From: an uncultured Actinomyces sp.
GTDB taxonomy: Bacteria; Actinomycetota; Actinomycetes; Actinomycetales; Actinomycetaceae
Assembly: GCA_938041695.1 (NCBI GenBank)
Contig: CALISI010000009.1
Span: 1-60,012 of the forward strand
Length of the DNA: 60,012 bases
Direction of reading: 5' to 3'
Positions 43,251-52,900 of the stretch are shown in pieces (the stretch's first letter is position 1; each line of letters opens with the position of its first letter). The notes under the pieces are model-generated. The model was not told where the DNA came from. It searched no databases and was given only the letters and a program-made list of their open reading frames with translations. A program made the translations under genes and the position numbers.

Positions 43251-44540
43251 GTGTCAGCAACATTCGCGTCCATGCGCTACGTGAACTACCGGTATTGGTT
43301 TGTTGCCTCCCTGATTGCGTCGACCGGCGCGTGGCTTCAGCGCGTCGCCCAGGACTGGTACGTGCTGACGGTCCTGACCGATCACGACGGCTCGCAGGTT
43401 GGCGTGGTCACCGCTCTGCAGTTCCTGCCGATCATCCTGTTTTCGGCGTGGGCGGGAGTCCTCGCGGATCGCATCCCCGGGCGTCGTCTCCTGCAGTGCA
43501 CGCAGACGGGGGTCGGCCTCGTCTCCCTCATCATCGGCATCGTGGTTCTGACGGGGACGGGCGAGCTCTGGCACCAGTACATCCTGGCCTTCATTTCGGG
43601 GACGATCTCCGCGATCGATACCCCGGCGCGCCAGGCGTTTGTCGGCGAGCTCGTGCCTCAGGACAAGATGGCGAACGCTGTCGCCCTCAATGCGACCGCC
43701 TTCCATACTGCGCGCCTCATTGGTCCGGCCTCGGCGGGTTTCTTCATCGACTGGTGGGGGGTGGGCCCCGTCTTCCTGATCGACGCCGGAATGTTTGCCG
43801 CCCCCGTCATCGCGCTGGCCCTCATGCGAGGCGACCGCCTGTATCCGCGCACGCTCGTGCCGCGCGCCCGCGGCCAGCTGCGTGAGTCCGTGATCTACGT
43901 GCACAGTCGCACCGATATCCGCATTATTCTCGCGCTGATCTTCGTTGTGAGCGCGCTTGGCATGAACTTCCAGATGACGAGCGCTCTCATGGCCACCACG
44001 GTGTTCGGCAAGGCGGCGGGCTCCTTCGGCATTCTCTCGACCTTCATGGCCTTCGGCTCGATTCTCGGATCCACGGGAGCTGCGCGCCGCGCTCCTCGCC
44101 TGCGCACGATTCTCATGGGTGCCGCCTTCTACGGGACCGCCGAGATCCTGCTGGGCCTGTCGCCCTCGTACTGGTGGTTTGCCCTCCTGTCGATTCCCAC
44201 GGGCTTTGGCATGCTGACGATGAATACGAGTGCGAACGCCCTCGTACAGACGCGCACCGACTCCGATAAGCGTGGCCGCGTCATGGCCCTTTATTCGCTC
44301 GTTTTCCTGGGTGCGACGCCGATCGGCTCGCCGCTCGTCGGCTGGGTGGGGACGATGTTTGGGGCGCGCTGGTCGATCCTGGTCGGCGGCATCGCATCGC
44401 TGGGCATCGCACTGGTGTGCGGCGTATGGGCGATGATCCACTGGAAGGGACGCGTCGTGCGCCGCCCGTCCTTCCCGTGGGTGGGCATCGAGGCTGATTC
44501 CTCGGTGGACGCGCCCAGCCGTTCGATCGACCCGGCCTAA
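43251..44540 (+). CDS. MFS transporter (enterobactin-exporter-like, MFS_3)
   Basis: A 429-residue protein with ~12 membrane helices. GAWLQRVAQDWYVLTVLT and GVLADRIPGRRLLQ (loop 2-3 motif) and TPARQAFVGELVP mark the MFS_3/EntS-like group, which exports siderophores, drugs or other small molecules. The substrate cannot be read. The GTG at 43251 follows GGGAGGA. It is convergent with serC across only 22 bp. Placement two genes from an IdeR-type regulator makes a metal/siderophore link possible but unproven. Confidence 0.9.
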   Translation: MSATFASMRYVNYRYWFVASLIASTGAWLQRVAQDWYVLTVLTDHDGSQVGVVTALQFLPIILFSAWAGVLADRIPGRRLLQCTQTGVGLVSLIIGIVVLTGTGELWHQYILAFISGTISAIDTPARQAFVGELVPQDKMANAVALNATAFHTARLIGPASAGFFIDWWGVGPVFLIDAGMFAAPVIALALMRGDRLYPRTLVPRARGQLRESVIYVHSRTDIRIILALIFVVSALGMNFQMTSALMATTVFGKAAGSFGILSTFMAFGSILGSTGAARRAPRLRTILMGAAFYGTAEILLGLSPSYWWFALLSIPTGFGMLTMNTSANALVQTRTDSDKRGRVMALYSLVFLGATPIGSPLVGWVGTMFGARWSILVGGIASLGIALVCGVWAMIHWKGRVVRRPSFPWVGIEADSSVDAPSRSIDPA

Positions 44541-44562
44541 GGGGCGTCGGCCGCGCGCTGCC

Positions 44563-45681
44563 TTAGAGTACGCGCTCCAGACAGTAGTCAATGCAGGCGA
44601 GGAGCGCCTCCACGTCCTCGATGTCGACGCTCGGCCACGTGCCGATGCGCAGCTGGTTGGCGCCCACGCCGCGGTAGGCGCCGATGTCGACGATCCCTCG
44701 CGCGCGCAGGTGGGCGGCCAGCTCGACCGCGCTCACGGCCTCGTCGATCTCGATCGTGGCGGTCACGGGGGAGCGCCACGCCGGGTTGTCGACGAAGGGG
44801 TGTGCGGCCAGGTTCGCCTCGGCCCAGTCGTAGATGAGGGACGAGGCCTGGGCGCAGTGGGCGCTCACGGCGCTCATGCCGCCGCGGCCGAGGAGCCAGC
44901 GCACCTGGGCATCCGCCATGATGATCGTCGCGAGTGCGGGGGTGTTGAGCGTCTGGTCCTTGCGCGAGTTCTGAACAGCCGCGGTGAGCGATAGGAACTG
45001 GGGGACCCAGCGCCCGTCCGAGCCCTCCTCGAGGCGATGTGCTCGCTCGATGGCGGCGGGGGAGAGGATGGCGACCCACAGGCCGCCGTCAGAGCCGAGA
45101 GCCTTCTGAAGAGAAAAGTAGTAGGCATCAACCTGCGTGAGGTCAACGGGCGCGGCGCCGGCGATCGACGTGCCATCCACGAGGGTGAGTGCCCCGGGGT
45201 CCTCGACGCGGTAGACGGGGGAGACGACGCCGGTGGAGGTTTCGTTGTGGGGGTAGGCGTAGGTGTCGACGTCATCGCGCGGGGTCACGGTAGCGAGCGA
45301 ACCAAAGGCGGCCTCGTCGATGAGCGGATCGCTCAGGTGCGGCGCGCGGGTGGCTTCGGTGGCGAACTTCGCGCCGAATGCGCCCCAGGAGCCGAAGGCT
45401 GCGTGCGAGGAGATGAGGCAGGCGCAGGCTGCGTCCCAGAACGCGGAGGCGCCGCCGTTACCCAGGACCACCTCGTAGTCCTCGGGGACCGCGAGGAGCG
45501 CGCGCAGGCCGTCCTTGAGCGAGGCGACGACGTCTCGCACGGGCATCGCGCGGTGCGAAGTGCCCATCAGGAGCGGGGAGGAGAGTGCCTCGATCTGTGC
45601 GCTGCGCACCTTGGAAGGGCCGCAGCCGAAGCGTCCGTCTGAGGGGAGGAGGGCCTGGGGGATGTCGGGAAAAGCCACCAT
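44563..45681 (-). CDS. serC: Phosphoserine aminotransferase
   Basis: A 372-residue PLP enzyme that converts 3-phosphohydroxypyruvate to phosphoserine in serine synthesis. It belongs to the actinobacterial SerC type: FGCGPSKVR opening, GTSHRAMPVRDVV, LGNGGASAFWDAA, the PLP lysine in YYFSLQKALGSDGGLW (K near residue 196), and GIVDIGAYRGVGANQLRIGTW at the end. The ATG at 45681 gives MVAFPDIPQALLPSDGRFGCG, a normal N-terminus. Divergent from ideR across 173 bp. Confidence 0.95.
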   Translation of the reverse strand: MVAFPDIPQALLPSDGRFGCGPSKVRSAQIEALSSPLLMGTSHRAMPVRDVVASLKDGLRALLAVPEDYEVVLGNGGASAFWDAACACLISSHAAFGSWGAFGAKFATEATRAPHLSDPLIDEAAFGSLATVTPRDDVDTYAYPHNETSTGVVSPVYRVEDPGALTLVDGTSIAGAAPVDLTQVDAYYFSLQKALGSDGGLWVAILSPAAIERAHRLEEGSDGRWVPQFLSLTAAVQNSRKDQTLNTPALATIIMADAQVRWLLGRGGMSAVSAHCAQASSLIYDWAEANLAAHPFVDNPAWRSPVTATIEIDEAVSAVELAAHLRARGIVDIGAYRGVGANQLRIGTWPSVDIEDVEALLACIDYCLERVL

Positions 45682-45854
45682 GACGACAGCCTAGTCCCCT
45701 GAAGCGAGGTATTTCCATCACGTTCATTAATCGAATTATCGTGAGCATCCACACGTCGACACGCCTGTTTTTCCGCATCAACGCGTCGTTCCACGTGCGC
45801 AAACGAAGGTGACCCTATTCTGTGTTTATTACATGACAGATGAAGGAGGCCGAC

Positions 45855-46532
45855 GTGGCAGACCTGATCGACACCACTGAGATGTACCTCAAGACCATCC
45901 TCGAACTTGAGGAGGATGGGGTCACCCCCCTGCGTGCGCGCATCGTCGACCGCCTGGGGCACTCCGGCCCGACGGTCTCGCAGACGGTCGCGCGCATGGA
46001 GCGCGACGGGCTCCTGCATGTGATGGGGGACCGCCGCCTCGAACTGACCGAGGCTGGTCGCGCGCATGCGACCGAGGTGCTGCGCAAGCATCGCCTGACT
46101 GAGCGTCTCCTCCTCGACGTGATTGGCATGGACTGGGCGCAGGTTCACGACGAGGCGTGCCGCTGGGAGCATGTGATGAGCGATGCCGTCGAGGCGCGTC
46201 TGCAGGAGCTGCTCAGTAACACGTGCGTGGATCCCTACGGCAATCCCATGCCCGGCTGTGAGCAGCTGGAGGGTGCTTATTCTGCCGAACTGGCGGTTCG
46301 TTCGCTCGAGGCCGGCGTCCTCACGCTGGCACGTATCGGCGAGCCGATCCAGGCGGACGCGGAGCTGCTGGCGTCCTTCGATGAGCTGGGCCTGCGTCCT
46401 GGCGCTCGCGTGGAGCTGTCGGCGCACGGCGACGTCGTGCGCGTCGCGGCCCTCGACGAGGCCGGAAACGTGCGCGGGTACCTGACGATGCCGATGGCGT
46501 TGGCGGCTCACCTCTTTGTGCGGGGTGAGTGA
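45855..46532 (+). CDS. ideR: DtxR/IdeR-family metal-dependent repressor
   Basis: A 225-residue iron-dependent regulator. The GTG at 45855 is chosen because AAGGAGG precedes it and the product then begins MADLIDTTEMYLKTILELEE, exactly as IdeR/DtxR do. Helix-turn-helix about 25-50 (ARIVDRLGHSGPTVSQTVARM); metal ligands in the HEH-type helix (LLDVIGMDWAQVHDEACRWEH), the Cys-containing NTCVDPYGNPMPGC segment, and a C-terminal SH3-like domain. With Fe2+ it would repress iron uptake genes. I saw no obvious IdeR box in the 173 bp upstream. Confidence 0.94.
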   Translation: MADLIDTTEMYLKTILELEEDGVTPLRARIVDRLGHSGPTVSQTVARMERDGLLHVMGDRRLELTEAGRAHATEVLRKHRLTERLLLDVIGMDWAQVHDEACRWEHVMSDAVEARLQELLSNTCVDPYGNPMPGCEQLEGAYSAELAVRSLEAGVLTLARIGEPIQADAELLASFDELGLRPGARVELSAHGDVVRVAALDEAGNVRGYLTMPMALAAHLFVRGE

Positions 46533-46544
46533 GCGCTCTTCGTT

Positions 46545-46581
46545 GACGAGGCCGGGGCCCGCGGGGGTCCCGGCCGTTGTC
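46545..46581 (+). terminator. Hairpin after ideR
   Basis: GACGAGGCCGGG pairs imperfectly with CCCGGCCGTTGTC, a further case of the recurrent stem. Confidence 0.65.
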
Positions 46582-46734
46582 ATATGCGCGCAGCATCTCG
46601 AATAGTGGACGGCTTGTAGAGGCGTTTTCCCGAGTAAACGCAGGGTAAATGTCACGGAATGGTAACGATGGGCCCCGGTGATGTTACCGGAACGTGACAT
46701 TGGCCGGTTGGTCAGGCTATAGTGAATACCGGTC

Positions 46735-46895
46735 ATCAGACCACCCGCCTATCCGGCACCCGAAGTGAGACGACGGATAGAGCGGAAATTTCGTCTCACG
46801 CGGGGAACCCAACCGTGGCTCCTCGGAGCCTAGGGGTGAAGCTCGCCAGCCGAGCCGGACTTCCCGTCCGAACCCGACAGCTAACCTCGCAGGGA
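46735..46895 (+). promoter_or_regulatory. ydaO/yuaA-type c-di-AMP riboswitch
   Basis: The leader contains the conserved blocks of this RNA class in order: GCGGGGAACCCAA (46800-46812), TAGGGGTGAAGC (46831-46842) and ACCCGACAGCTAACCTCGCAGG split as ACCCGACAGCTAACCTCG (46872-46889) plus AGG. It is directly upstream of an NlpC/P60 hydrolase gene, the classic actinobacterial target. These RNAs usually switch genes off when c-di-AMP is high. Exact 5' boundary uncertain. Confidence 0.93.
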
Positions 46896-46911
46896 AACAG
46901 GGAGAACATGA

Positions 46912-47664
46912 GTGAAGACTTCTAAGCCTGCTCCGCGTCACCGCCTGGCACGTCGCCCGCTGACCGACACCATGGTCGAGGGCCTCAACGCCTCCACCGC
47001 AGCTCGTCCGATCGCCTTCGCGTCGGCAGCCGGTGTTGCGCTGACTGCGATCGCCGCCGGCGTTGCGAACGCCGCCCCGGCGACCCCTCAGTCTGAGCCG
47101 CAGAGCGCGGACCTGAACACCACGACCGTCGCGGTCGATGATGTGACCACGGTTGAGGTTCCCGACATCGCATGGACCGCCGAGGAGGACGCGACCGCGT
47201 CCGCCACTGCCGAAGCCCCCGCGCCCGCCCCGGCTGCCACCACCGCGGCCGCCGGGCAGTCCGATTCTGCTGCTTCCCGTTCGGAGTCGCGTGCTGACGC
47301 CACCTCGGGCGATATCTCCGCTCGTCAGGCCGCCGTGAACGCCTCGGGTTCGGACATCGTGTCCGTCGCTCTGGGCCTGACCGGCATCCCCTACGTCTAC
47401 GGTGGCGAGTCCCTCGCGGGCCTCGACTGCTCCGGCCTGGTCAAGTATGCGTACGCGGCTGCCGGCATCAACCTGCCGCACTCCTCGTCCGCCCAGGCCG
47501 CTGGTGGCACCATCGTCTCTGACCCGCAGCCCGGCGACATCGTGTCCTACCCCGGCCACATCGCCATCTACATCGGCGGCGGCCAGATGGTCGAGGCCAC
47601 GGTGCCCGGTCGTCTCTCCCAGATCTCGCCGGTTCGCGCTGGCGCCACCTACGTGCGCTACTGA
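46912..47664 (+). CDS. Secreted NlpC/P60 cell-wall endopeptidase
   Basis: A 250-residue exported hydrolase that would cleave peptidoglycan stem peptides. A long signal sequence (hydrophobic core about 33-54, ending GVANAAPA), a low-complexity Ala/Thr/Pro linker (about 55-140) and a C-terminal NlpC/P60 domain. The catalytic triad is readable: C173 (LDCSGLVKYAY), H216 (YPGHIAIYIGGG) and E228 (MVEATVPG); the H-to-E spacing of 12 matches RipA-type enzymes. GTG at 46912 follows GGGAGAAC; an out-of-frame ATG four bases earlier ends after a few codons. It is controlled by the upstream c-di-AMP riboswitch. Confidence 0.94.
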   Translation: MKTSKPAPRHRLARRPLTDTMVEGLNASTAARPIAFASAAGVALTAIAAGVANAAPATPQSEPQSADLNTTTVAVDDVTTVEVPDIAWTAEEDATASATAEAPAPAPAATTAAAGQSDSAASRSESRADATSGDISARQAAVNASGSDIVSVALGLTGIPYVYGGESLAGLDCSGLVKYAYAAAGINLPHSSSAQAAGGTIVSDPQPGDIVSYPGHIAIYIGGGQMVEATVPGRLSQISPVRAGATYVRY

Positions 47665-47684
47665 GCCTGCGATAGACAGCTGGT

Positions 47685-47716
47685 GATCCCCGCAGCCCGC
47701 ATGGGCTGCGGGGATC
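47685..47716 (+). terminator. Hairpin after the NlpC/P60 gene
   Basis: Fourteen-base perfect arms GATCCCCGCAGCCC / GGGCTGCGGGGATC with loop GCAT. Confidence 0.85.
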
Positions 47717-47797
47717 AGTGCGTCGAGGCAGGTTGGGCTTTCGCTGGCTGTCAAAATGCGGCACAATATAAGTGACTGCCACCACGAGGAGGACACC

Positions 47798-48730
47798 ATG
47801 AGTTCTACCGAAGTCATTCTGGTCGGTGTCGATGGCTCGACGGAGAGCCTTGCCGCCGTCACCTGGGCCGCTGATCGCGGCGCGCGCACCGGAGCGCGCA
47901 TTCATTGCCTGTGCACATACGCGCTGGCCTCCTACTCAGCCGCCGCTCTGGACGGCGGTTACGCCGTGCTCGACGACGAGGCCCTGAAAGCAGGGGCTGA
48001 ACAGGTCGTCGAGGAAGCCAAGGCCGTGGCACGCGAGCACGGCGCCGCGCACGTGTCCGGCTCGACCGAACCGGGAGACCCGGCGGGTGTCCTCATTGAC
48101 TTCTCCGCCGAGGTCGACATGATCGTCGTCGGTTCCCGCGGCGGCGGTGGCTTCGCTGATCGCCTGCTCGGCACCGTCTCCTCGGCCCTACCCGCGCACT
48201 CCAAGTGCCCTGTTGTCGTCGTCCCGCGCCATACCTCGGGCAAGAACTTCACTCCCGTCGAGCGCATCGTCGTCGGCGTGGACGGCACCGACCAGCCGTC
48301 GTGCGCCCTCAAGCGCGCGATTGGTGAGGCGAGCCTGTGGGATGCGCGCGTGACAGCCGTGTCCGCCGTCCCGATCGCGGTCGGCCCCTCCGTCATGACG
48401 TGGACGCCCACCGGCGTCGACCACTCCGCCCTCCTCGCGCAGGTACGCGAGGGCATGGATGCGGCCATCACGGCTGCTCTCGACGGCAAGGACGTGCACG
48501 TCGCACGCCACGCCCTCGACGGCTCCGCGGCGTCCCTGCTCATCGAGTTCTCGACCGCCGTCGACCTCGTCGTCGTCGGCACACGCGGGCGCGGAGGCCT
48601 GGCGGGGGTGCTCCTCGGCTCGACCTCCCAGACGGTGCTTGGACACTCGACCTGCCCGGTCATGATCGTTCCCTCCGCCCACCTGGGAGAGGGGACAACC
48701 GCGGTGCACACCGAGTGGGAGCGTCGCTAA
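47798..48730 (+). CDS. Universal stress protein, two UspA domains
   Basis: A 310-residue tandem UspA protein. Domain 1 (about 5-145) begins VILVGVDGSTESL and has the ATP-binding pattern GSRGGGGFADRLLGTVSSAL; domain 2 (about 155-300) begins IVVGVDGTDQPS and has GTRGRGGLAGVLLGSTSQTV. Both G-2X-G-9X-G(S/T) motifs are intact, so ATP binding is likely, as in mycobacterial tandem Usp proteins of the hypoxia/stress response. GAGGAGG precedes the ATG at 47798. Monocistronic. Confidence 0.95.
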   Translation: MSSTEVILVGVDGSTESLAAVTWAADRGARTGARIHCLCTYALASYSAAALDGGYAVLDDEALKAGAEQVVEEAKAVAREHGAAHVSGSTEPGDPAGVLIDFSAEVDMIVVGSRGGGGFADRLLGTVSSALPAHSKCPVVVVPRHTSGKNFTPVERIVVGVDGTDQPSCALKRAIGEASLWDARVTAVSAVPIAVGPSVMTWTPTGVDHSALLAQVREGMDAAITAALDGKDVHVARHALDGSAASLLIEFSTAVDLVVVGTRGRGGLAGVLLGSTSQTVLGHSTCPVMIVPSAHLGEGTTAVHTEWERR

Positions 48731-48742
48731 CTCCACATCGGC

Positions 48743-48779
48743 ACGAGGCCGGGGACGCCGCGTGGGTACCCGGCCTCGT
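48743..48779 (+). terminator. Hairpin after the universal stress gene
   Basis: ACGAGGCCGGG / CCCGGCCTCGT arms with a 15-base loop, followed by CCGTTTTA; the recurrent stem with a T-run. Confidence 0.85.
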
Positions 48780-48882
48780 CCGTTTTATTGGCGCGTTTCC
48801 GGCCCGCTGGCCCGGCGTCCGCGGCCGGTGAGGGGGCAACGCCGCGCGCACTTTGCTACAGTGGGCGCGGACAACTTGTCAC

Positions 48883-48955
48883 GCCCTCGTAGCTCAGGGG
48901 ATAGAGCACCGCTCTCCTAAAGCGGGTGTCGGACGTTCGAATCGTCTCGGGGGCA
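48883..48955 (+). tRNA. tRNA-Arg (CCT)
   Basis: Acceptor GCCCTCG pairs with CGGGGGC (one G-T pair). D-arm TAGCTCAGGGGATAGAGCA, anticodon loop CTCCTAA (anticodon CCT), T-arm GACGTTCGAATCGTC. CCA is not encoded. Confidence 0.96.
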
Positions 48956-48970
48956 CAATTGAAGGACACC

Positions 48971-49884
48971 ATGCGCAGCGTTCTTGGGTATCTCGTGACC
49001 GTCGTGGCCGCCCTGTGTTGGGGCGCCTCCGGTGTTTCTGCCGAATACCTCATGAGCGACCACGGCATCGAGCTCACTCTCTTTAGCTTTTCCGTATGCT
49101 CGTCGGTGGCTTTCTGACGCTCGCCTACGTTCTCGCCCGCTCGCGCGGGATCTCACCTCAGCATCGCGGCCTAGTCTCATTGCCACATAACTGGCGTGAC
49201 CTTGTGGCCTACGCGATTCTCGGACTGGCAGCCTGCCAAATCTCCTACATGGGGGCGATCCGCGCGTCGAACGCGGGGACCGGAACCGTTCTTCAGTACC
49301 TGGGCCTGATCCTCATCGTCGTCTGGGTGTGTCTCACCCACAGGCGATTGCCGCGTGCCACCGAGGTGATCGCCATCGTCCTCGCCGTGACCGGTACGTT
49401 CCTGCTGTGCACGCACGGGTCGATGGACTCCCTCGTCATGACGCCCACTGCACTCGCCTGGGGAGCCGTCGCTGCGCTCACGCTGGCGACCTACACGCTG
49501 CTCCCCGCTCGGCTTATTACGGCCTACGGTGCGGACGTCGTCGTGGCATACGGCCTGCTGATCGCGGGTGTGTGCGTCGGCCTGGTCGGTCGAGTGTGGC
49601 GATTCGACATCACCTGGACGCCCGACGTCGTGCTCGCCATGTTCATCACCGTCGTCCTCGGCACCGCCGTCGCCTTCACCGCCTACCTGTGGGGTGTGGA
49701 TCGCATCGGCCCCGTCAAGGCGTCGCTCATCGGGAGCCTCGAGCCCATCGCCGCGACCGCCTTTTCCGCCCTCGTCATGGGTACCTCCTACACGGGCATC
49801 GACATCGTTGGCATGGCACTGATCGTCGGCGCCGTTGTGACCATTTCCGTTGTCGACCTCCTCCGGGCGCGCCGCGTCTCATAA
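48971..49884 (+). pseudogene. EamA/DMT-family transporter, frameshifted
   Basis: The ATG at 48971 follows GAAGGAC and reads MRSVLGYLVTVVAALCWGAS then GVSAEYLMSDHGIELTLFSF, the first helix and loop of an EamA transporter. Translation then stops at once, while the rest (from about 49090: RMLVGGFLTLAYVLAR to the end at 49884) continues in another frame through the remaining ~9 helices (GTGTVLQYLGLILIV, IGPVKASLIGSLEPIAATAF). The shift lies in or next to TTTT at 49088-49091. One base restores a ~304-residue protein, so this could be a real mutation, a slippage site or a sequencing error. Confidence 0.85.
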
Positions 49885-49912
49885 GAGGGCGGTGCTGCCG
49901 TAGGGTTAAAAC

Positions 49913-52900
49913 GTGGTTCCTAGTATCTTTTCGCGACGTTCCGCCCCCGAGCCCGAGGCCACCTTAGCCTCGTCTACCTCGACGCACCCGACCACCCTCG
50001 TCGGCACTGCGCGCGAGGCGTGGCGTTCGCGCCTCGACCGTGACATTGCCGCCGACAGCGCATCGCTGCCGACGCTGTCCCTGTCCGGCGCACACCCCGG
50101 AGGCCTTGCCCAGCTATACACGGAACATCCCGTCCGACTGAGCCTGCTCATCCGCGAGCCGATCGCCCTCGGTCGCGCCCTCGATCGGGCGCGAGCACTC
50201 ATCGCCCGCTCCGAGCAGCGTGCGTCCGCACATGGCACCGGCCCCATCCACCTGGGGATCGGCACCGCCACGTGGGGCAGTGGCATGGACACCATCACCG
50301 TTCCCGCCCTGCTGCGCCCGGTGCGCCTCGTGCGACGCGACGACGACGTCCTCATCGCCCTGGGACGAGGCGCGATCCTCGCCCCCGAACTGGCCGACGC
50401 ACTGCGCGCTCACGGAGTCGACGCAGATGGCGAGACCGTGCTGGCCACAGCCAGCGGAACCCACGGTTTCTCCTCCTCACAGGCGATGAACGCCATGCGC
50501 GAGCTGTGCTCCGCCCTGCCGCGCTTCGATATCCGCGATGAGCTCGTCATCGGCCTCTTCTGCCACCCCGCCACCGCCCTCGCTGCCAGCCTCAGCGAAG
50601 ACGTCATGGTCCTCGAAGACTCCCAGGTGATCCGTGCGCTCGCAGGAGACCAAGACGCTCGCAACGACCTGATCGCGCAGGCGCACGAACCGAACCGGGC
50701 AGACCGTGACCCGTGGGCCGAAAAGGGCGTCGGTGACCTCATCCCCGTCCAGCAGGACGCCGTCGAGGCAGCCTCCGAGGGGCACAGTGTTTTCGTTGAT
50801 ATTCCTGCCCACAGTGACGACGCCTCGGTCGTGGCAGCGATCCTGGCTGACGCTGCGGCGACCGGCCGTTCCGTCCTGCACGTGTCGACGTCGCCGTCGC
50901 GCTCGATCGCCGCATATTCGCGTCTATCCGACCTTGGGTTGGCCGACATCGTCGCGAACATCGATGGCTACTCGGATGCGCGTCGCACCCTCGCGGCCCG
51001 CGTGTCGAGCGCCATGGAGGACACCGCTCCGGTCGTCGACCAGGAGAGCGTCGACGCCATGCGCGCACGCCTGCGTCAGGTTCGCGCCGCCCTCTCGTCC
51101 TACGCGATTGCCCTCCACGAGCCCTACGGCCGCTTTGGCGTCTGCGCCGCCGATGCCCTGCGCGCCCTCACCGACCTGACGAGCGGCGAAAACGCGCCCA
51201 CGACGCGCGTACGCCTCTCCGAGGACACGCTGTACGCGATCGCCGTGGACCAGGGCGAGAGCGCCCGCGCGCTCCTGCGCGAAGCCCTCGCATCAGGCAC
51301 CCTCTCGGGGGGCTCATCCTCCGCGTGGGGCAACGCGGTCCTCACCTCCGACGAGCAGGCCTCCGACGTGCTGCTGCGCGTTGACCGCCTCTCCAAGACA
51401 CTCCCCGAACTGCGCGTCCATATCGCCTCCGTCGCGGGCGAGGCCGGCATCAAGCCCGCCGGCACCCTGGCTCAGTGGGACCGCCAGCTCGCCATGTTCG
51501 ACGGCATCGCGGATGTCCTCGATGTGTTCCAGCCCCGCGTGTTCGAACGCAGCGCGGCCGACATGGTCATCGCGACCGCCCCCAAACAGTGGCGCAAAGA
51601 CCACGACATTTCGATGAGCCGATCGGAACGCAACCGCCTCGTCAAGCAGGCCCAAGACCTCGTGCGCCCCGGCGTGCACGTGCCCGACCTGCACCGCGCC
51701 CTCATCCGCGTCCAGGAGCGCCGCGACGCATGGTGCGCGGTGTGCGGCGAAGACTCGTGGCCGATCCTCCCCGCGAAGATCGGCGAAATATCGGCCCTCA
51801 CCGACGCGGTGCGCGACGACCTTGACGCGATCGCCCCCGTGTTCGTCGCCGAAGAACCGGACCTCGTGGGCACCCACCTCCAGCGCTTGACGACCCTCAT
51901 CGAGCGGTGGGCAAGCGACACCTTGGCAGCGCGCGAGGTCCCGGCCCGCCTGGCGATGCGTGAGCGCCTCGCCGCCCGAGGCCTCGACAAGCTGGCCCAG
52001 GACCTCGCGGATCGCCACGTCGAGGACAGTGCGATCGACACCGAGCTCGACCTCGCGTGGTGGGCCTCGCTGCTGCGCGCCATGCTCGCCGCGCAGCCCG
52101 CGCTCGGCGGCGTCGATCCCGGCGCGCTCGAGGACCTGGCGCGCGAGGGGCGTGAACTGGACGAGGAACAGGTGGCCTCGCTCATCCCGCAGGCCATCAC
52201 GGGCGTGCGAAGGATCCGCACGAACGTCCTCGCGGCGCGTCCGAGCCAGTACGAGGAGCTGCGCGAACTCCTCGCCGACGGGAAAGCACCCAGCGACCTG
52301 GATCTGCTGGTCACCTACCCCCTCGTGCGACACCTGCTACCCGTGTTGATGACGGTTCCCTCGATGGTTCCCACCCTGGCGCCCACGGGACGCACCGTCG
52401 ACCTCGTCGTCCTCGACGGTGCGGACGGCCTGCCCCTGGCCGAGCTTGCGCCGATTATCGCCCGCGGCCACCAGCTGGTCGTCATCGACGATCTGGCGGC
52501 AGCCTCGGAGGGCGGCGCGACCCGCGAACTCGTCGGCGTCCTGCCGGTCCTGCACGTCGAACCCGGACCGCGCCGCCTCAACGATCAGGTCGCCCTGCTG
52601 CTGGCCCGCTACGGCTACGAGCACGCCGGCATTCCCGTGCCGTGGACGGCCTCGAACGCGCCCGTGAGCGCCCGCTGGGTCGAGGCGACGGGCATGCCCG
52701 CCCCCGGCGCGCACGCCATCGAATCGACAGCCGCCGAGGTGCGTGCCGTCGTCGACGCCGTCATCGAACACGCGGTGGAATCGCCCGAACGCTCCCTCGC
52801 CGTCGTCGCCCTATCCGACCGCCACGCCGTGCGCATCCGCGACGCCCTGGAGACGGTGCGTGCCGAGGAACCCGGCCTGGCCTCGTTCTTCGACCCGGCG

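Noticed and set aside
48853..49086. ORF reading VAQGIEHRSPKAGVGRSN
   Set aside because: This is the well-known false translation of a tRNA gene; the region is tRNA-Arg.
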